Source: Streptomyces griseoluteus (lineage in GTDB: Bacteria > Actinomycetota > Actinomycetes > Streptomycetales > Streptomycetaceae). From it: DNA of 58,089 nucleotides. The stretch is taken from positions 1 through 58,089 of the forward strand of contig JOBE01000063.1 in NCBI GenBank assembly GCA_000717735.1, in the 5' to 3' direction. The notes under the pieces were generated by a model that was not told the origin of the DNA, ran no database searches, and saw only the letters and a program-made list of their open reading frames with translations. Positions 10,495 through 18,587 of the stretch are shown one piece after another. The position numbers were made by a program, and so were the translations under genes. Within the stretch, counting starts at the first letter, position 1. Each line of letters starts with the position of its first letter.

Positions 10495-10998
10495 GTGTCT
10501 GCATACGAAACGATGCCCTTCCACCTTGAGACCGAGCGGCTGATACTGCGCCCGTGGGCCGAGTCGGACGCCGCCGAGTTCTGCGCCCTCCTTTCCGAGC
10601 GCGGCAAAGGGACGCCCCCGGTCGAGCGCATCCGCACGTCCATCGCGGAGTTTCTCGCCGCGACGGGGACCACGGGGATCGCCCTGCTGCCCATCCAGCG
10701 CCGTGACGAGGGCGACTTCATCGGCTACTGCGGCCTGATCATCGGCCGTTCGACCCTGGAGGAGCCCGAGATCGCGTACGAGCTGTTCCAGCACGCGCAC
10801 GGGCGCGGCTACGCCACCGAGGCGGCCCGCGCGGTGCTCGAAGCCGCTGCCGCGACCGGACGGGAACGGCTCTGGTCGACCGTCGGCACGTGGAACACGC
10901 CGTCGCTCCGTGTCCTGGAGAAGCTCGGGTTCGAGCGGGATCGCGTCTCCATGGAGGAGAACGGGGAAGTGGCCTGGCTCACCCGCTCGTTGCCGTGA
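10495..10998 (+). CDS. GNAT N-acetyltransferase, RimJ/RimL type
   Basis: 167 residues. Begins with the family pattern LETERLILRPW and has the acetyl-CoA loop region HGRGYATEAARAVLE and the final NTPSLRVLEKLGFERD. GTG 10495 is preceded by GGGAGGG (10481-10487). The substrate is unknown; this subfamily acetylates N-termini or small amines. Because the upstream antitoxin relic has lost its stop codon, a 291-residue antitoxin-GNAT fusion could also be read in the same frame. Confidence 0.75.
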   Translation: MSAYETMPFHLETERLILRPWAESDAAEFCALLSERGKGTPPVERIRTSIAEFLAATGTTGIALLPIQRRDEGDFIGYCGLIIGRSTLEEPEIAYELFQHAHGRGYATEAARAVLEAAAATGRERLWSTVGTWNTPSLRVLEKLGFERDRVSMEENGEVAWLTRSLP

Positions 10999-11112
10999 CG
11001 GGGCGCGGTCCGTCCGGAGCTGAGCTCGGCGTTGCAGTACGTGGACTCCGTGTCGTTCCGCGTACTGCCTGAGGGTCTCCGGCAGGCGGGCTGTGCCGTC
11101 GGCGGACCCGTC

Positions 11113-11574
11113 TCAGCCGTCGATGTCGAGGGCCGTCCCGTACAGCCGGGACACCTTCAGGCGGATGACCACGCGGCGTTCGGCGACGAGCTGCTCCAGG
11201 AAGGCGGTCTCGTCCGCCGGGCGGGCGGCCTCGGGGATCATCGCGAGCAGCTCGCGGCCGGTCGCGTCCCCCGGCGTGGTCGTGACGTCGGAGACCTCGG
11301 CCTCCCCCTCGGCCACGGCGAACGACCACACGTTCCCGCCCGGGACGTGCACGGCCGCGCGCGGATCGCGCCGGAGTTGCCTGACCTTGACGCGGTCGGC
11401 CGTGGTGGAGAACCGCACGACGCGCTCCTCGGCGTCCCAGCTGTAGAGCATGGTGGTGAGGTGGGGATGCCCGCTGCGCTTGTTCGTGGCGAGGGTGCCG
11501 AACTGCTGAGAGCCCAGAAGCTCGGACAGGGCGTCGTCGGACAGGGCACGGGGTGCGGCGGGGCCTTTGGTCAT
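11113..11574 (-). CDS. PPOX-class F420-dependent oxidoreductase
   Basis: 153 residues with the split-barrel flavin/F420-binding pattern: GTLATNKRSGHPHLTTMLY, FSTTADRVKVRQLRRDPRAA, then the barrel strand VWSFAVAEGEAEV. Actinobacterial members bind the deazaflavin F420 and reduce small electrophilic substrates such as biliverdin-like or quinone compounds. Complete length for the family. The neighbouring GNAT is convergent with it, so it is a separate transcription unit. Confidence 0.85.
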   Translation of the reverse strand: MTKGPAAPRALSDDALSELLGSQQFGTLATNKRSGHPHLTTMLYSWDAEERVVRFSTTADRVKVRQLRRDPRAAVHVPGGNVWSFAVAEGEAEVSDVTTTPGDATGRELLAMIPEAARPADETAFLEQLVAERRVVIRLKVSRLYGTALDIDG

Positions 11575-11670
11575 GACGGCCTCAACTCCCTTGCCCGGCA
11601 GGTCATTCCCGGGCCCGCACCATCCGCGTACCGCTCGACCGCCCAGAAGGCGCCGGGCCCGCCTCCTCGC

Positions 11671-11826
11671 TCAGGGAGTGCGGAGCCAGAGGGCCGCGCA
11701 GAGTGCGCCCACGGCCACCGCGATCAGGAAGAGGGCCGTACGGGCGGCGACGGTGACGTGCTGATGATGCGTACGGCCCCGCGCGGGGTCAGGCTCTCGC
11801 GTTCCTCCGGGCTCGCCGTCCAGCAC
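11671..11826 (-). CDS. Small single-TM protein (51 aa)
   Basis: GTG at 11826 starts a 51-codon frame with a basic, His-containing N-terminus (about residues 9-23) and one clear membrane helix (TALFLIAVAVGALCAALWL) ending LRTP at a TGA. It overlaps the 3' half of the 77-residue frame at 11724-11957 in another register; one of the two may end earlier than shown. The helix and short polar tail look like a real small membrane protein, but there is no recognised family. Confidence 0.4.
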   Translation of the reverse strand: MLDGEPGGTREPDPARGRTHHQHVTVAARTALFLIAVAVGALCAALWLRTP

Positions 11827-11957
11827 TGCTCCACCGTCACTTCCCACACGTATCCGCTGGGCCGGACCAGGGTCAGCAGGTTCCCGTGCACGTCCCGGAC
11901 CTGGCCGGTGAGGGCGCGTTGTGCGTCCGTCACGATGTCGCCGACGCGGTACCTCAC
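11724..11957 (-). CDS. Small hypothetical protein (77 aa)
   Basis: GTG start overlapping the stop of the gene upstream by 4 bases (GTGA, 11954-11957). Residues 1-55 (VGDIVTDAQRALTGQVRDVH, then PSGYVWEVTVEQCWTAS) look like a compact beta-rich SH3-type fold; the C-terminal tail is proline/serine-rich and overlaps the 51-residue frame. No function known. Confidence 0.55.
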   Translation of the reverse strand: MRYRVGDIVTDAQRALTGQVRDVHGNLLTLVRPSGYVWEVTVEQCWTASPEERESLTPRGAVRIISTSPSPPVRPSS

Positions 11958-12190
11958 GGGGTGGCCCGGGTGGCGCTCAGGAGGGCGGTGAGGCGCTTGG
12001 CCCCGCCCAGGCTGACGACCCCGAGGCCGTACCGGTGGACCTCGCCGCCGGGCCCGTGGGTGACGTCCCGGTAGAGACCGCCCGTGGGCAGGCCGGCGGT
12101 GTCCATGGCGGCCTTGAGCTCCCGGAAGACCCGGGCGGCCTCGGGCTCGGAGACGGGACGGATGGGGGGCGAGTCGGCAGAGGTGCGCAT
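11954..12190 (-). CDS. Small hypothetical protein (78 aa)
   Basis: 78 residues from ATG 12190, with the core VSEPEAARVFRELKAAMDTA and a Gly/Arg-rich end (HRYGLGVVSLGGAKRL). It is divergent from the HTH-DUF5753 regulator (12300) with about 110 bases between, and is the first gene of a small coupled operon 12190-11671. Family not recognised; its position next to an HTH/DUF397 pair is the only hint of context. Confidence 0.55.
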   Translation of the reverse strand: MRTSADSPPIRPVSEPEAARVFRELKAAMDTAGLPTGGLYRDVTHGPGGEVHRYGLGVVSLGGAKRLTALLSATRATP

Positions 12191-12299
12191 GGAGGGCTCA
12201 CTTTCTGATGGATCTCCTCCGGAACAACTCCACGATGACGTGACCGCCCCTACTCTCACCAGGAGTTGGGTTCTCTGGCACAGGTGAGGAACGTGGCAT

Positions 12300-13121
12300 A
12301 TGCCAGGAGCGAAGGATCTGGACCCCGGGGACAGCATCGAGCAGTACCTCGGAAACATGGTCCGCGAGGCGCGCTCAGCGCTCGGGCGCGAGTGGACGCA
12401 GGCCTACGTGGCGGCGAAGGCCTTCAGCAGCGGAAGCCGGATCTCCGAGATCGAGCGGGGGGAGGACCCTCCGGACCGGGAGCTGGCGAAGAAGCTGGAG
12501 ATCGTCCTGCGGCTGCCACCGGGGGCGCTCGTGAACCTCGTGAAGATCCTGACCGAGCAGAACGTCCGCGACTACGCGAAGACCTACATGCGACGGCAGC
12601 TCGAAGCCACCGCCATCCACGAGTTCTCCATCGTGGTGCCGGGCCTGCTCCAGACGGCCGGCTACGCCCGCGCGGCCATGGAAGCGGGGCGAGCCGGAGA
12701 CTCGGCCCAGATCGGTGACTACGTACGAAGGCGACTGGAACGCCAGGCAGTGCTGGACCAGCCCGACCCTCCTTGGATGATGATCGTGCTCGATGAGGCG
12801 TGCCTGCGCCGAGATATCGGGGGGAGCCAGGTCATGCGTGAGCAGATCGAGCATCTGCTCACCATGTGCGAACGCCCCAACGTGAACATCCAGGTGCTCC
12901 CCATGAGAGGGACGCCCGTAGCCGGTTCCGTCGCTCTCCTCACCCTTCCCAAGGGGGAGCGAGGTGCGTACACCGAAGGATTCAGCACGGGCAACTACAC
13001 CGAGGAGCCAGCAGAAGTGATGCGATTTCAGCGTGTCTATGATCTGTTGCAACAGGGCGCTTCGGGCGTCCGGGCGTCCCTCGAACTGATGCGTGCTATC
13101 GCGAAGGAACACGATGACTGA
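12300..13121 (+). CDS. XRE-family HTH regulator with DUF5753
   Basis: 273 residues. The N-terminal XRE helix-turn-helix covers about residues 18-75 (AYVAAKAFSSGSRISEIERG), and the DUF5753 ligand/partner domain about 95-265 (VVPGLLQTAGYARA, RLERQAVL, PNVNIQVLPM). Streptomyces genomes hold many of these WhiJ-like regulators, each paired with a DUF397 protein, and some tune development and antibiotic production. GAGGAA at about 12285 precedes the ATG. Its stop overlaps the start of the DUF397 gene by 8 bases. Confidence 0.9.
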   Translation: MPGAKDLDPGDSIEQYLGNMVREARSALGREWTQAYVAAKAFSSGSRISEIERGEDPPDRELAKKLEIVLRLPPGALVNLVKILTEQNVRDYAKTYMRRQLEATAIHEFSIVVPGLLQTAGYARAAMEAGRAGDSAQIGDYVRRRLERQAVLDQPDPPWMMIVLDEACLRRDIGGSQVMREQIEHLLTMCERPNVNIQVLPMRGTPVAGSVALLTLPKGERGAYTEGFSTGNYTEEPAEVMRFQRVYDLLQQGASGVRASLELMRAIAKEHDD

Positions 13122-13308
13122 CACCGCCCCGAACTGGCACAAGAGCACGTACAGCGGCAACGACAACGACGCCTGCATCGAGGTCGCCGACAACGCCCCC
13201 TCCCTCATCCGCGTCCGCGACACCAAGGACCACGCCCAGGGCGAGCTGACCGCCACCCCCGCCGCCTGGGCCGCGTTCACCGCGTTCGCGGGGGCCCAGG
13301 CGGTGTGA
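13114..13308 (+). CDS. DUF397 domain protein, partner of the HTH regulator
   Basis: 64 residues, complete DUF397 fold: WHKSTYSGNDNDACIEVAD, then VRDTKD and an Ala-rich end WAAFTAFA. AAGGAA precedes ATG 13114 and the frame overlaps the regulator by 8 bases, so both are made together. In known pairs the small protein antagonises or co-binds the DUF5753 regulator. Confidence 0.92.
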   Translation: MTDTAPNWHKSTYSGNDNDACIEVADNAPSLIRVRDTKDHAQGELTATPAAWAAFTAFAGAQAV

Positions 13309-13311
13309 CCC

Positions 13312-14244
13312 TCAGGGCCCGCAGGCCTCCACCGTTCGTACGTATCCGCCCCGGTTCTCGTCGTCCGTGCCGGTGAGGGCCTCGGGGGCGTCGGGTGCGC
13401 ACTCCAGTGCCTCGATCTTGTAGCCGGGGTACGTGCCGAGGAGTCTCGGGGTTTCGGTGAGGGTGAGGCGGAGCCGGCCCGTCGTCGTCACCGTCACCCG
13501 GCCCGCGTCGGTGATCGCCGAGTCGAACGGGCCGTCGTCGCCCGCGTCCGAAGCCGAACTCACCAGGATCCGGCCCGCGTTGCTCACAGTGATGTCCGAG
13601 ATGTGGCGGGTCCCGGCAGCGGTCGGGTGCGGGGCGCGGTACGTCCTGCGCGTCACGTCGCCGAACAGTGGCTGGCCCCAGGACGCGAACGTCAGCGGCG
13701 CCGCGTACAGGGTCGCCGGGCGGTCCGCGCCCGCTCCCCGGTCCGCCCACAGCGCCGCCAGTCGGCCGTTCGGCGAGGCCACGAGCGCGAAGCTCTCGAA
13801 GTCGTCGCCTTCGCCGATCGCCGGCAGCGGCGCGTAGTCGACGACCGTCGCCGTGCCGCCGCTGACGGTCAGGCGGTAGACGATGCCGCGGGCGACGAGC
13901 GCCACGTAGTCTCCCGGCGTCCCGGGGACGGCCTCGATGGCCTCGAGGTCGACGGGTTCCGGTCCGTCCCAGGTCAGCGGGGTGACGACGGGCTCCGCGC
14001 CCTCCGTGTACGTGAGCCGGGACAGGCGCTTCTGGCCGGTCCGCTTGTTGTCGTGCACGACCAGCGCGTGGATGCCCGTTCCGTCCTCCGTACGGGAGGC
14101 GAAGGCGAGGCCGCTGACACCGCTGCGGGCGTCAGCGCCCACCTTCTGCCAGGTGTCGGCGGCCCCGACCGGGGCGGCCCCCAGGACGCCCGTCAGCACG
14201 GTCGCCGCCGCGGTGAAACAGGACACGCGCCGCAACTTCTTCAT
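13312..14244 (-). CDS. Secreted beta-propeller-like protein
   Basis: 310 residues from ATG 14244. A clear Sec signal peptide (MKKLRRVSCFTAAATVLTG, with AAPVGAA just before the mature chain) is followed by a chain of short beta-strand blocks (SGLAFASRTEDGTGIHALVV, LVARGIVYRLTVSGG, SFALVASPNGRLAALWAD, ISDITVSNAGRILVSSASD) that look like propeller blades. Two cysteines near the end may pair. No enzymatic motif is seen. A longer start at 14337 would put the signal peptide inside the protein and is rejected. Confidence 0.7.
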   Translation of the reverse strand: MKKLRRVSCFTAAATVLTGVLGAAPVGAADTWQKVGADARSGVSGLAFASRTEDGTGIHALVVHDNKRTGQKRLSRLTYTEGAEPVVTPLTWDGPEPVDLEAIEAVPGTPGDYVALVARGIVYRLTVSGGTATVVDYAPLPAIGEGDDFESFALVASPNGRLAALWADRGAGADRPATLYAAPLTFASWGQPLFGDVTRRTYRAPHPTAAGTRHISDITVSNAGRILVSSASDAGDDGPFDSAITDAGRVTVTTTGRLRLTLTETPRLLGTYPGYKIEALECAPDAPEALTGTDDENRGGYVRTVEACGP

Positions 14245-14456
14245 TTCCACGGGGTGTTGCTCGCCTTCGTCGTACGCCGGAAGACGCGCGGGTACGCGTC
14301 GGGCGTCAGCGTATGGATCTTGGTGCGGGCCGCCCAACGGCCGTTACGCCGTTCGGCCCAGCGCGCCCGTTCGGTCCGCGTCGCCGTGCGCCGCGCCGTA
14401 CCCGCTGGTGTGCTGGTCGGGATCGCCGTACCCCCGCCACGTACAGGAGAAGCGCC

Positions 14457-14747
14457 ATGGCCGTCATCATCACCGTCGAGATCCCCGGTGGGACGCAGGA
14501 GCAGTACGAGGAGACCACCCGGCTGCTCCAGGCCACCGAGTGGTTCCCGCCCGCCGGGTTCATCGCGCACGCGGCCGGTCCCGACGGGAGCGGAGGGTGG
14601 CGGGTCGTGGACTTCTGGGAGTCCGAGGACGACTTCCGCGCCTTCGCGGAGAAGGCCAGGCCCATCTTCGACCGCGGTGGCGTCCGTACGATCCTGCCCA
14701 CCGTCCAGCAGGCGGTCAACGTGATGGTGCGGCCCGAGCCCAAGTGA
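14457..14747 (+). CDS. ABM/dabb-like small protein
   Basis: 96 residues with the ferredoxin-like alpha-beta pattern of antibiotic-biosynthesis-monooxygenase-type proteins (VIITVEIPGGTQEQYEETTR, then GWRVVDFWESEDDFRAFAEK). AGGAG lies about 8 bases before ATG 14457. Proteins of this size are usually stand-alone dimers of unknown substrate; no catalytic residues can be named. Confidence 0.65.
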   Translation: MAVIITVEIPGGTQEQYEETTRLLQATEWFPPAGFIAHAAGPDGSGGWRVVDFWESEDDFRAFAEKARPIFDRGGVRTILPTVQQAVNVMVRPEPK

Positions 14748-14792
14748 AAACCCTTTGCGGGGCGGGGGCCGGCGGCGTCAGGCTTCGTCGCC

Positions 14793-15116
14793 ATGACCAG
14801 TCATCATCCAGCGCCCCGCCCCGCCCGCCCCGTCGCGGACCTCTTCTCCGCCGACGGGCGCCTCAAGGCGATCCCGCGTAAGCCCGCCCGCCGTGAGGCG
14901 CTGCTCGCGCACCTCGCCGCGACCCTGTTCGAGGACGGCCGGGACTACCGCGAGCCCGAGGTCAACGAGGCCCTGCTCGCCGTGCACGAGGACTTCCCCG
15001 CCCTCCGCCGCTATCTCGTGATCGGCGGCTTCCTCGGGCGTACCAAGGACGGCTCCACCTACCGCCGCCAGCAGCAGCCCGGCTCCCCCGGAGGCGCGAT
15101 CCCCGCCGTCGCGTGA
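14793..15116 (+). CDS. DUF2087 domain protein
   Basis: 107 residues. The core LKAIPRKPARREALLAHLAA, then YREPEVNEALLAVHEDFPAL and RRYLVIGGFLGRTKDGSTYRR, is the DUF2087 pattern, a small winged-helix-like domain found alone or at the end of regulators. Its stop overlaps the GTG of the LysE-type gene (GTGA). Confidence 0.85.
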   Translation: MTSHHPAPRPARPVADLFSADGRLKAIPRKPARREALLAHLAATLFEDGRDYREPEVNEALLAVHEDFPALRRYLVIGGFLGRTKDGSTYRRQQQPGSPGGAIPAVA

Positions 15117-15742
15117 CCGCCGCGGTGGTGGCCGGCCTGCTCGCCGGCTACGGCATCGCGATCCCGGTCGGCGCCGTCGGCGCCTACCTGGTGGCCGTCA
15201 CGGCCCGGACCGGCTGGCGTACGGGGGCGGGCGCGGCCCTCGGCGTCGCCACGGCCGACGGGGTGTACGCGCTCCTCGCCGTCGCCGGCGGTTCCGCGCT
15301 CGTCCCGCTGCTCACCCCGGTGATGGATCCGCTCCGCTGGGCCTCCGCCGTGGTGCTCGTGGGCCTTGCGGTGCGGGCCGCCCACCTGGCCCTCGCCTCG
15401 TACCGTACGGGCGGGCTCGCCTCCCGCGACGACGGGAGCGAACTCACGCCCGGCCGCGCCTACTTCACCTTCCTGGGCATCACCGTCCTCAACCCCATGA
15501 CGGTGGTCTACTTCGCCGCCCTGGTCCTCGCGACGGGGCCCTCCGCCCCCGCCACCCCGCTCGACCGCACCGCCTTCGTCCTCGCGGCCCTCGCCGCCTC
15601 CGCCAGCTGGCAGTTGCTCCTCGCCCTGGGCGGCAGCCTCCTCGGGCGGACCCTGGCCGGCGCGCGCGGCAGGCTGACGACGGCGCTCGTGTCGAGCTCG
15701 CTGATCGCGGTGCTCGCGGTGCGGCTCGTGGCCGAAGGGTGA
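15113..15742 (+). CDS. LysE-family exporter
   Basis: 209 residues, about six membrane helices, with the LysE/RhtB pattern: N-terminal GYGIAIPVGAVGAYLV, RTGWRTGAGAALGVATADG, and FLGITVLNPMTVVYFAALV, whose Asn-Pro is typical. Exports an amino acid or similar small solute by an ion gradient; substrate unknown. Coupled to the DUF2087 gene by a GTGA overlap. Convergent with the DrrB-type gene at 15815. Confidence 0.88.
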   Translation: MTAAVVAGLLAGYGIAIPVGAVGAYLVAVTARTGWRTGAGAALGVATADGVYALLAVAGGSALVPLLTPVMDPLRWASAVVLVGLAVRAAHLALASYRTGGLASRDDGSELTPGRAYFTFLGITVLNPMTVVYFAALVLATGPSAPATPLDRTAFVLAALAASASWQLLLALGGSLLGRTLAGARGRLTTALVSSSLIAVLAVRLVAEG

Positions 15743-15814
15743 GACGCGAGAAGGGCGGCGTACTCCGACCTGGTGTCGGGTACGCCGCCCTCGGGTGCCG
15801 CTTCGTGCTTCCGG

Positions 15815-16606
15815 CTACTTCGGGTCGCGGTTGTAGACCGCCTTCGACCAGCGGTAGCCGAGCGCGGTGAGCGCCAGGCACCAGGCGGCCGCGAGCCAGC
15901 CGTTGTGACCGATCTCGGTGCCGAGGAGCAGGCCGCGCAGGGTCTCGATGGCCGGCGTGAACGGCTGGTACTCGGCGATCGGCTGGAACCAGCCCGGCAT
16001 CGCGTCGATCGGGACGAAGGTGCTGGAGATGAGCGGCAGGAAGATCAGCGGCAGGGCGTTGTTGCTGGCCGCCTCGGCGTTCGGGCTGACCATGCCCATG
16101 CCGACCGCGATCCAGGTGAGCGCCAGGGCGAAGAAGGTGAGCAGTCCGAACGCCGCCAGCCACTCCAGGGCCGTGGCGTCCGTGGACCGGAAGCCGATGG
16201 CGGCGCCGACGGCGCCGACGAGGACGACGCTGACGATCGACTGCAGGACGCTGCTGATGACGTGGCCGGTGATCACGGCGCCGCGGTGGATCGCCATGGA
16301 GCGGAAGCGGGCGATGATGCCCTCGGTCATGTCGTTGGAGACGGAGACCGCGGTGCCGACGACGGTGGAGCCGATGGTCATCAGGAGCAGGCCGGGCACG
16401 AGGTACGCGATGTAGTCGGCGCGGTCGGCGCCGCCGCCGCTCATTCCGGCGCTCATCACGTCGCCGAAGATGTAGACGAAGAGCAGGAGCAGCATGACGG
16501 GCGTGAGCAGCAGGTTCAGGGTGAGGGACGGGTAGCGCCGGGCGTGCAGGAGGTTCCGGCGCAGCATCGTGTTCGTGTCGCGGACGGCGAGGGCGAGGGT
16601 GCTCAT
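15815..16606 (-). CDS. ABC-2 type permease, DrrB-like
   Basis: 263 residues with six membrane segments and the ABC-2/DrrB features MLRRNLLHARRYPSLTL, a central VSNDMTEGIIARFRSMAI loop and the late FVPIDAMPGWFQPIAEYQP. ATG 16606 overlaps the ATPase stop by 4 bases (ATGA). With the ATPase it should form an exporter for a hydrophobic drug or lipid-like molecule. Confidence 0.92.
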   Translation of the reverse strand: MSTLALAVRDTNTMLRRNLLHARRYPSLTLNLLLTPVMLLLLFVYIFGDVMSAGMSGGGADRADYIAYLVPGLLLMTIGSTVVGTAVSVSNDMTEGIIARFRSMAIHRGAVITGHVISSVLQSIVSVVLVGAVGAAIGFRSTDATALEWLAAFGLLTFFALALTWIAVGMGMVSPNAEAASNNALPLIFLPLISSTFVPIDAMPGWFQPIAEYQPFTPAIETLRGLLLGTEIGHNGWLAAAWCLALTALGYRWSKAVYNRDPK

Positions 16607-17562
16607 CGGACGTTCTCCTTGGTCTGGTCGGGGATGGCGTTGCCGGTGCTCGTGAGGGCGAAGAAGACGTCGTCGAGGTCGGGGGTGTGGACGGTGAGTT
16701 CGTCGGCTTCGATGCCGAGGGATTCGAGCCGGTCCAGGATGGAGCGCAGTTCGCGCTGGGTGCCGTCGCTGGGGATCTGGAGGGTCTGGCTCTCGTCGTC
16801 GGGGGTGGCGTGGGTGAGGGCGGTGGCGGCGGAGCGGTAGGTGTCGGGGTCGGTGAAGCGGAGGCGGACGTGTCCGCCGGGGACCAGGCGCTTGAGTTCT
16901 TCGGCGGTGCCTTCGGCGGCGATCTTCCCGTCGTGGAGGACGGCGATGCGGTCGGCGAGCTGGTCGGCCTCCTCCAGGTACTGGGTGGTGAGGAAGACGG
17001 TGACGCCGCCGGTGACGAGTTCGCGGATGATCTGCCACATGTTGTGGCGGGAGCGGGGGTCGAGGCCGGTGGTGGGTTCGTCGAGGAAGATGATCCTGGG
17101 GTTGCCGACGAGGGTCATGGCGATGTCGAGGCGGCGCTTCATGCCGCCGGAGTATGTGGAGGCGGGCTTCCTGGCGGCTTCGGTGAGGCCGAAGCGGGCG
17201 AGGAGTTCGGCGGTGACCCGGCGTCCTTCGGCCTTGGGCAGGTGGTGCAGGTCGGCCATCAGGAGCATGTTCTCCTCGCCGGTGATCAGGCCGTCGACGG
17301 CGGAGAACTGTCCGGTGACGCCGATGGCGGTGCGGACCGCCTGGGGGGCGGCGGCCAGGTCGTGGCCGCCGACGTGCGCTGCGCCGGCGTCGGCGGTGAT
17401 GAGCGTGGAGAGGATCTTGACGACGGTGGTCTTGCCGGCCCCGTTCGGGCCGAGCAGGGAGAAGATCGTTCCCTCGGGGACGGTGAGGTCGATGCCGTCG
17501 AGGACCTTCTTGTCCCCGTAGGACTTGCGCAGCCCGTTCGCCGCGATGGCCGGGTTGGACAT
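16603..17562 (-). CDS. ABC transporter ATP-binding protein, DrrA-like
   Basis: 319 residues. Walker A GPNGAGKTT (about 39-47), signature YSGGMKRRLD, Walker B IIFLDEPTTGLD and the switch region TTQYLEEADQLAD, followed by the C-terminal extension found in daunorubicin-resistance-type ATPases (ending in LDDVFFALTS). Drives export with the DrrB-like permease. Probably co-transcribed with the DUF4097 gene 93 bases upstream. Confidence 0.94.
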   Translation of the reverse strand: MSNPAIAANGLRKSYGDKKVLDGIDLTVPEGTIFSLLGPNGAGKTTVVKILSTLITADAGAAHVGGHDLAAAPQAVRTAIGVTGQFSAVDGLITGEENMLLMADLHHLPKAEGRRVTAELLARFGLTEAARKPASTYSGGMKRRLDIAMTLVGNPRIIFLDEPTTGLDPRSRHNMWQIIRELVTGGVTVFLTTQYLEEADQLADRIAVLHDGKIAAEGTAEELKRLVPGGHVRLRFTDPDTYRSAATALTHATPDDESQTLQIPSDGTQRELRSILDRLESLGIEADELTVHTPDLDDVFFALTSTGNAIPDQTKENVR

Positions 17563-17655
17563 GATGGGTGTGCTCCTCAGCTGTGCGGGTCGGATGCTGC
17601 GTGGGGCGGATGCTTCGGGTGGGTTGGTGTCTTCTGCCTGGGTGGCGTGCGTCGG

Positions 17656-18327
17656 TCAGAGGCTGCGGGCGGCGATGTCGCCGTACTCCGTGGTCGCCTG
17701 GATGTTCAGGCCGGCGGCGGAGCCGTCCGCGTTCTTGAGCGAGTTCTGGATCCGGCCGAAGCCGGTGCCCGCGTCCAGCGAGGCCGAGGCGCCGGCGGCG
17801 GCCGCGACCGTGATGTCGCCCGACTGGGTGCGGAGCACGACCTTGCCGGTCGTGGCTTCGGCGATGCGGATGTCGCCCCGCGTGGTGCTGATCTCGGCGG
17901 GGCCGGCGAGGCGGCCGACCTCGACGTCCCCGTCGACCGCGGTGAGGCGGACACGCGCGGCCTCGTCGATCTTGATGTGGCGGTACGCGCCCTCGAAGGC
18001 GATGTCGCCGAGGCGCCCGACGCCCCGCAGCTCGGTGGCGGAGGCCTTGGCCTCGACGTGGGAGCCGACGGGCAGCTTGACGGTCACCTCGACGGCGCCG
18101 GTCGGTCCGAGGAGGCGGTTCTTGCCGGCCGCCGCCTCGATCCGCAGGACGCCGTCGCCGTACTCGACCGTGGTCTGCTCGGCGGTCTTCACGTCGCGGC
18201 GCTTCGAGGCGTCCGCGGGGCGGATCTCGACCGTGGTGTCGGCGCGGTCGGCGGCGATGAAGAGGATGCGGCCGGCCGGGACGTCGAGCACGGCGGTGAT
18301 GGCGGCGGCGGTGTCGAACTTCTGCAT
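17656..18327 (-). CDS. DUF4097 beta-repeat protein
   Basis: 223 residues, no signal peptide, with the repetitive beta-strand pattern of the DUF4097/adhesin-like beta-solenoid (DVPAGRILFIAADRADTTVE, AEISTTRGDIRIAEAT, VVLRTQSGDITVA, TTEYGDIAARSL). In Streptomyces this gene commonly precedes a DrrAB exporter and faces a GbsR/MarR regulator, as here; its job is unknown. ATG 18327 has a purine-rich site (revcomp of 18331-18337) upstream. Confidence 0.85.
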   Translation of the reverse strand: MQKFDTAAAITAVLDVPAGRILFIAADRADTTVEIRPADASKRRDVKTAEQTTVEYGDGVLRIEAAAGKNRLLGPTGAVEVTVKLPVGSHVEAKASATELRGVGRLGDIAFEGAYRHIKIDEAARVRLTAVDGDVEVGRLAGPAEISTTRGDIRIAEATTGKVVLRTQSGDITVAAAAGASASLDAGTGFGRIQNSLKNADGSAAGLNIQATTEYGDIAARSL

Positions 18328-18392
18328 GGTGTGCTCCTGTCTCGTCAGCGTGCGCCCTGCTGGCCCGCTGTTTCCGATGAGTGAAAAGCTAC

Positions 18393-18514
18393 GTTGCGTT
18401 CGAGGGTCTGGCAACATGCTCGTTGCGTGGAAGTGCCGTAAGTCCAGGTCAGGGGTGGAAAGTTGTTGCAACGATCCTGGGGGTAATGCAACGCCGGTCA
18501 GTGCATACGTTGCA
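18393..18514. promoter_or_regulatory. Divergent promoter region with GTTGC/GCAAC operator array
   Basis: Between the DUF4097 and GbsR-like genes are repeated GTTGC half-sites: 18393-18397; a pair GCAAC (18411-18415) / GTTGC (18422-18426); a perfect palindrome GTTGCAAC (18465-18472); and TGCAACG (18487-18493) facing CGTTGCA (18508-18514). The clustering across a divergent promoter suggests the binding sites of the regulator at 18588, controlling both directions. Confidence 0.6.
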
Positions 18515-18587
18515 ATGGACTGACGGTGAACGCTAAGCTGGCCGTCGTAGGCGTCAAGGCGCACCGAGGAACGTGAAGGAGACCGCG

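Noticed and set aside
10495..10998. GNAT as toxin of a TacAT-type toxin-antitoxin pair
   Set aside because: The upstream antitoxin belongs with PIN toxins and the GNAT is of RimJ/RimL type with its own start; kept only as a possibility in the findings.
15815..17038. A 407-codon frame extending the DrrB-like permease upstream
   Set aside because: Upstream part is Arg/His/Pro-rich antisense-type sequence of the ATPase; the permease starts at ATG 16606.
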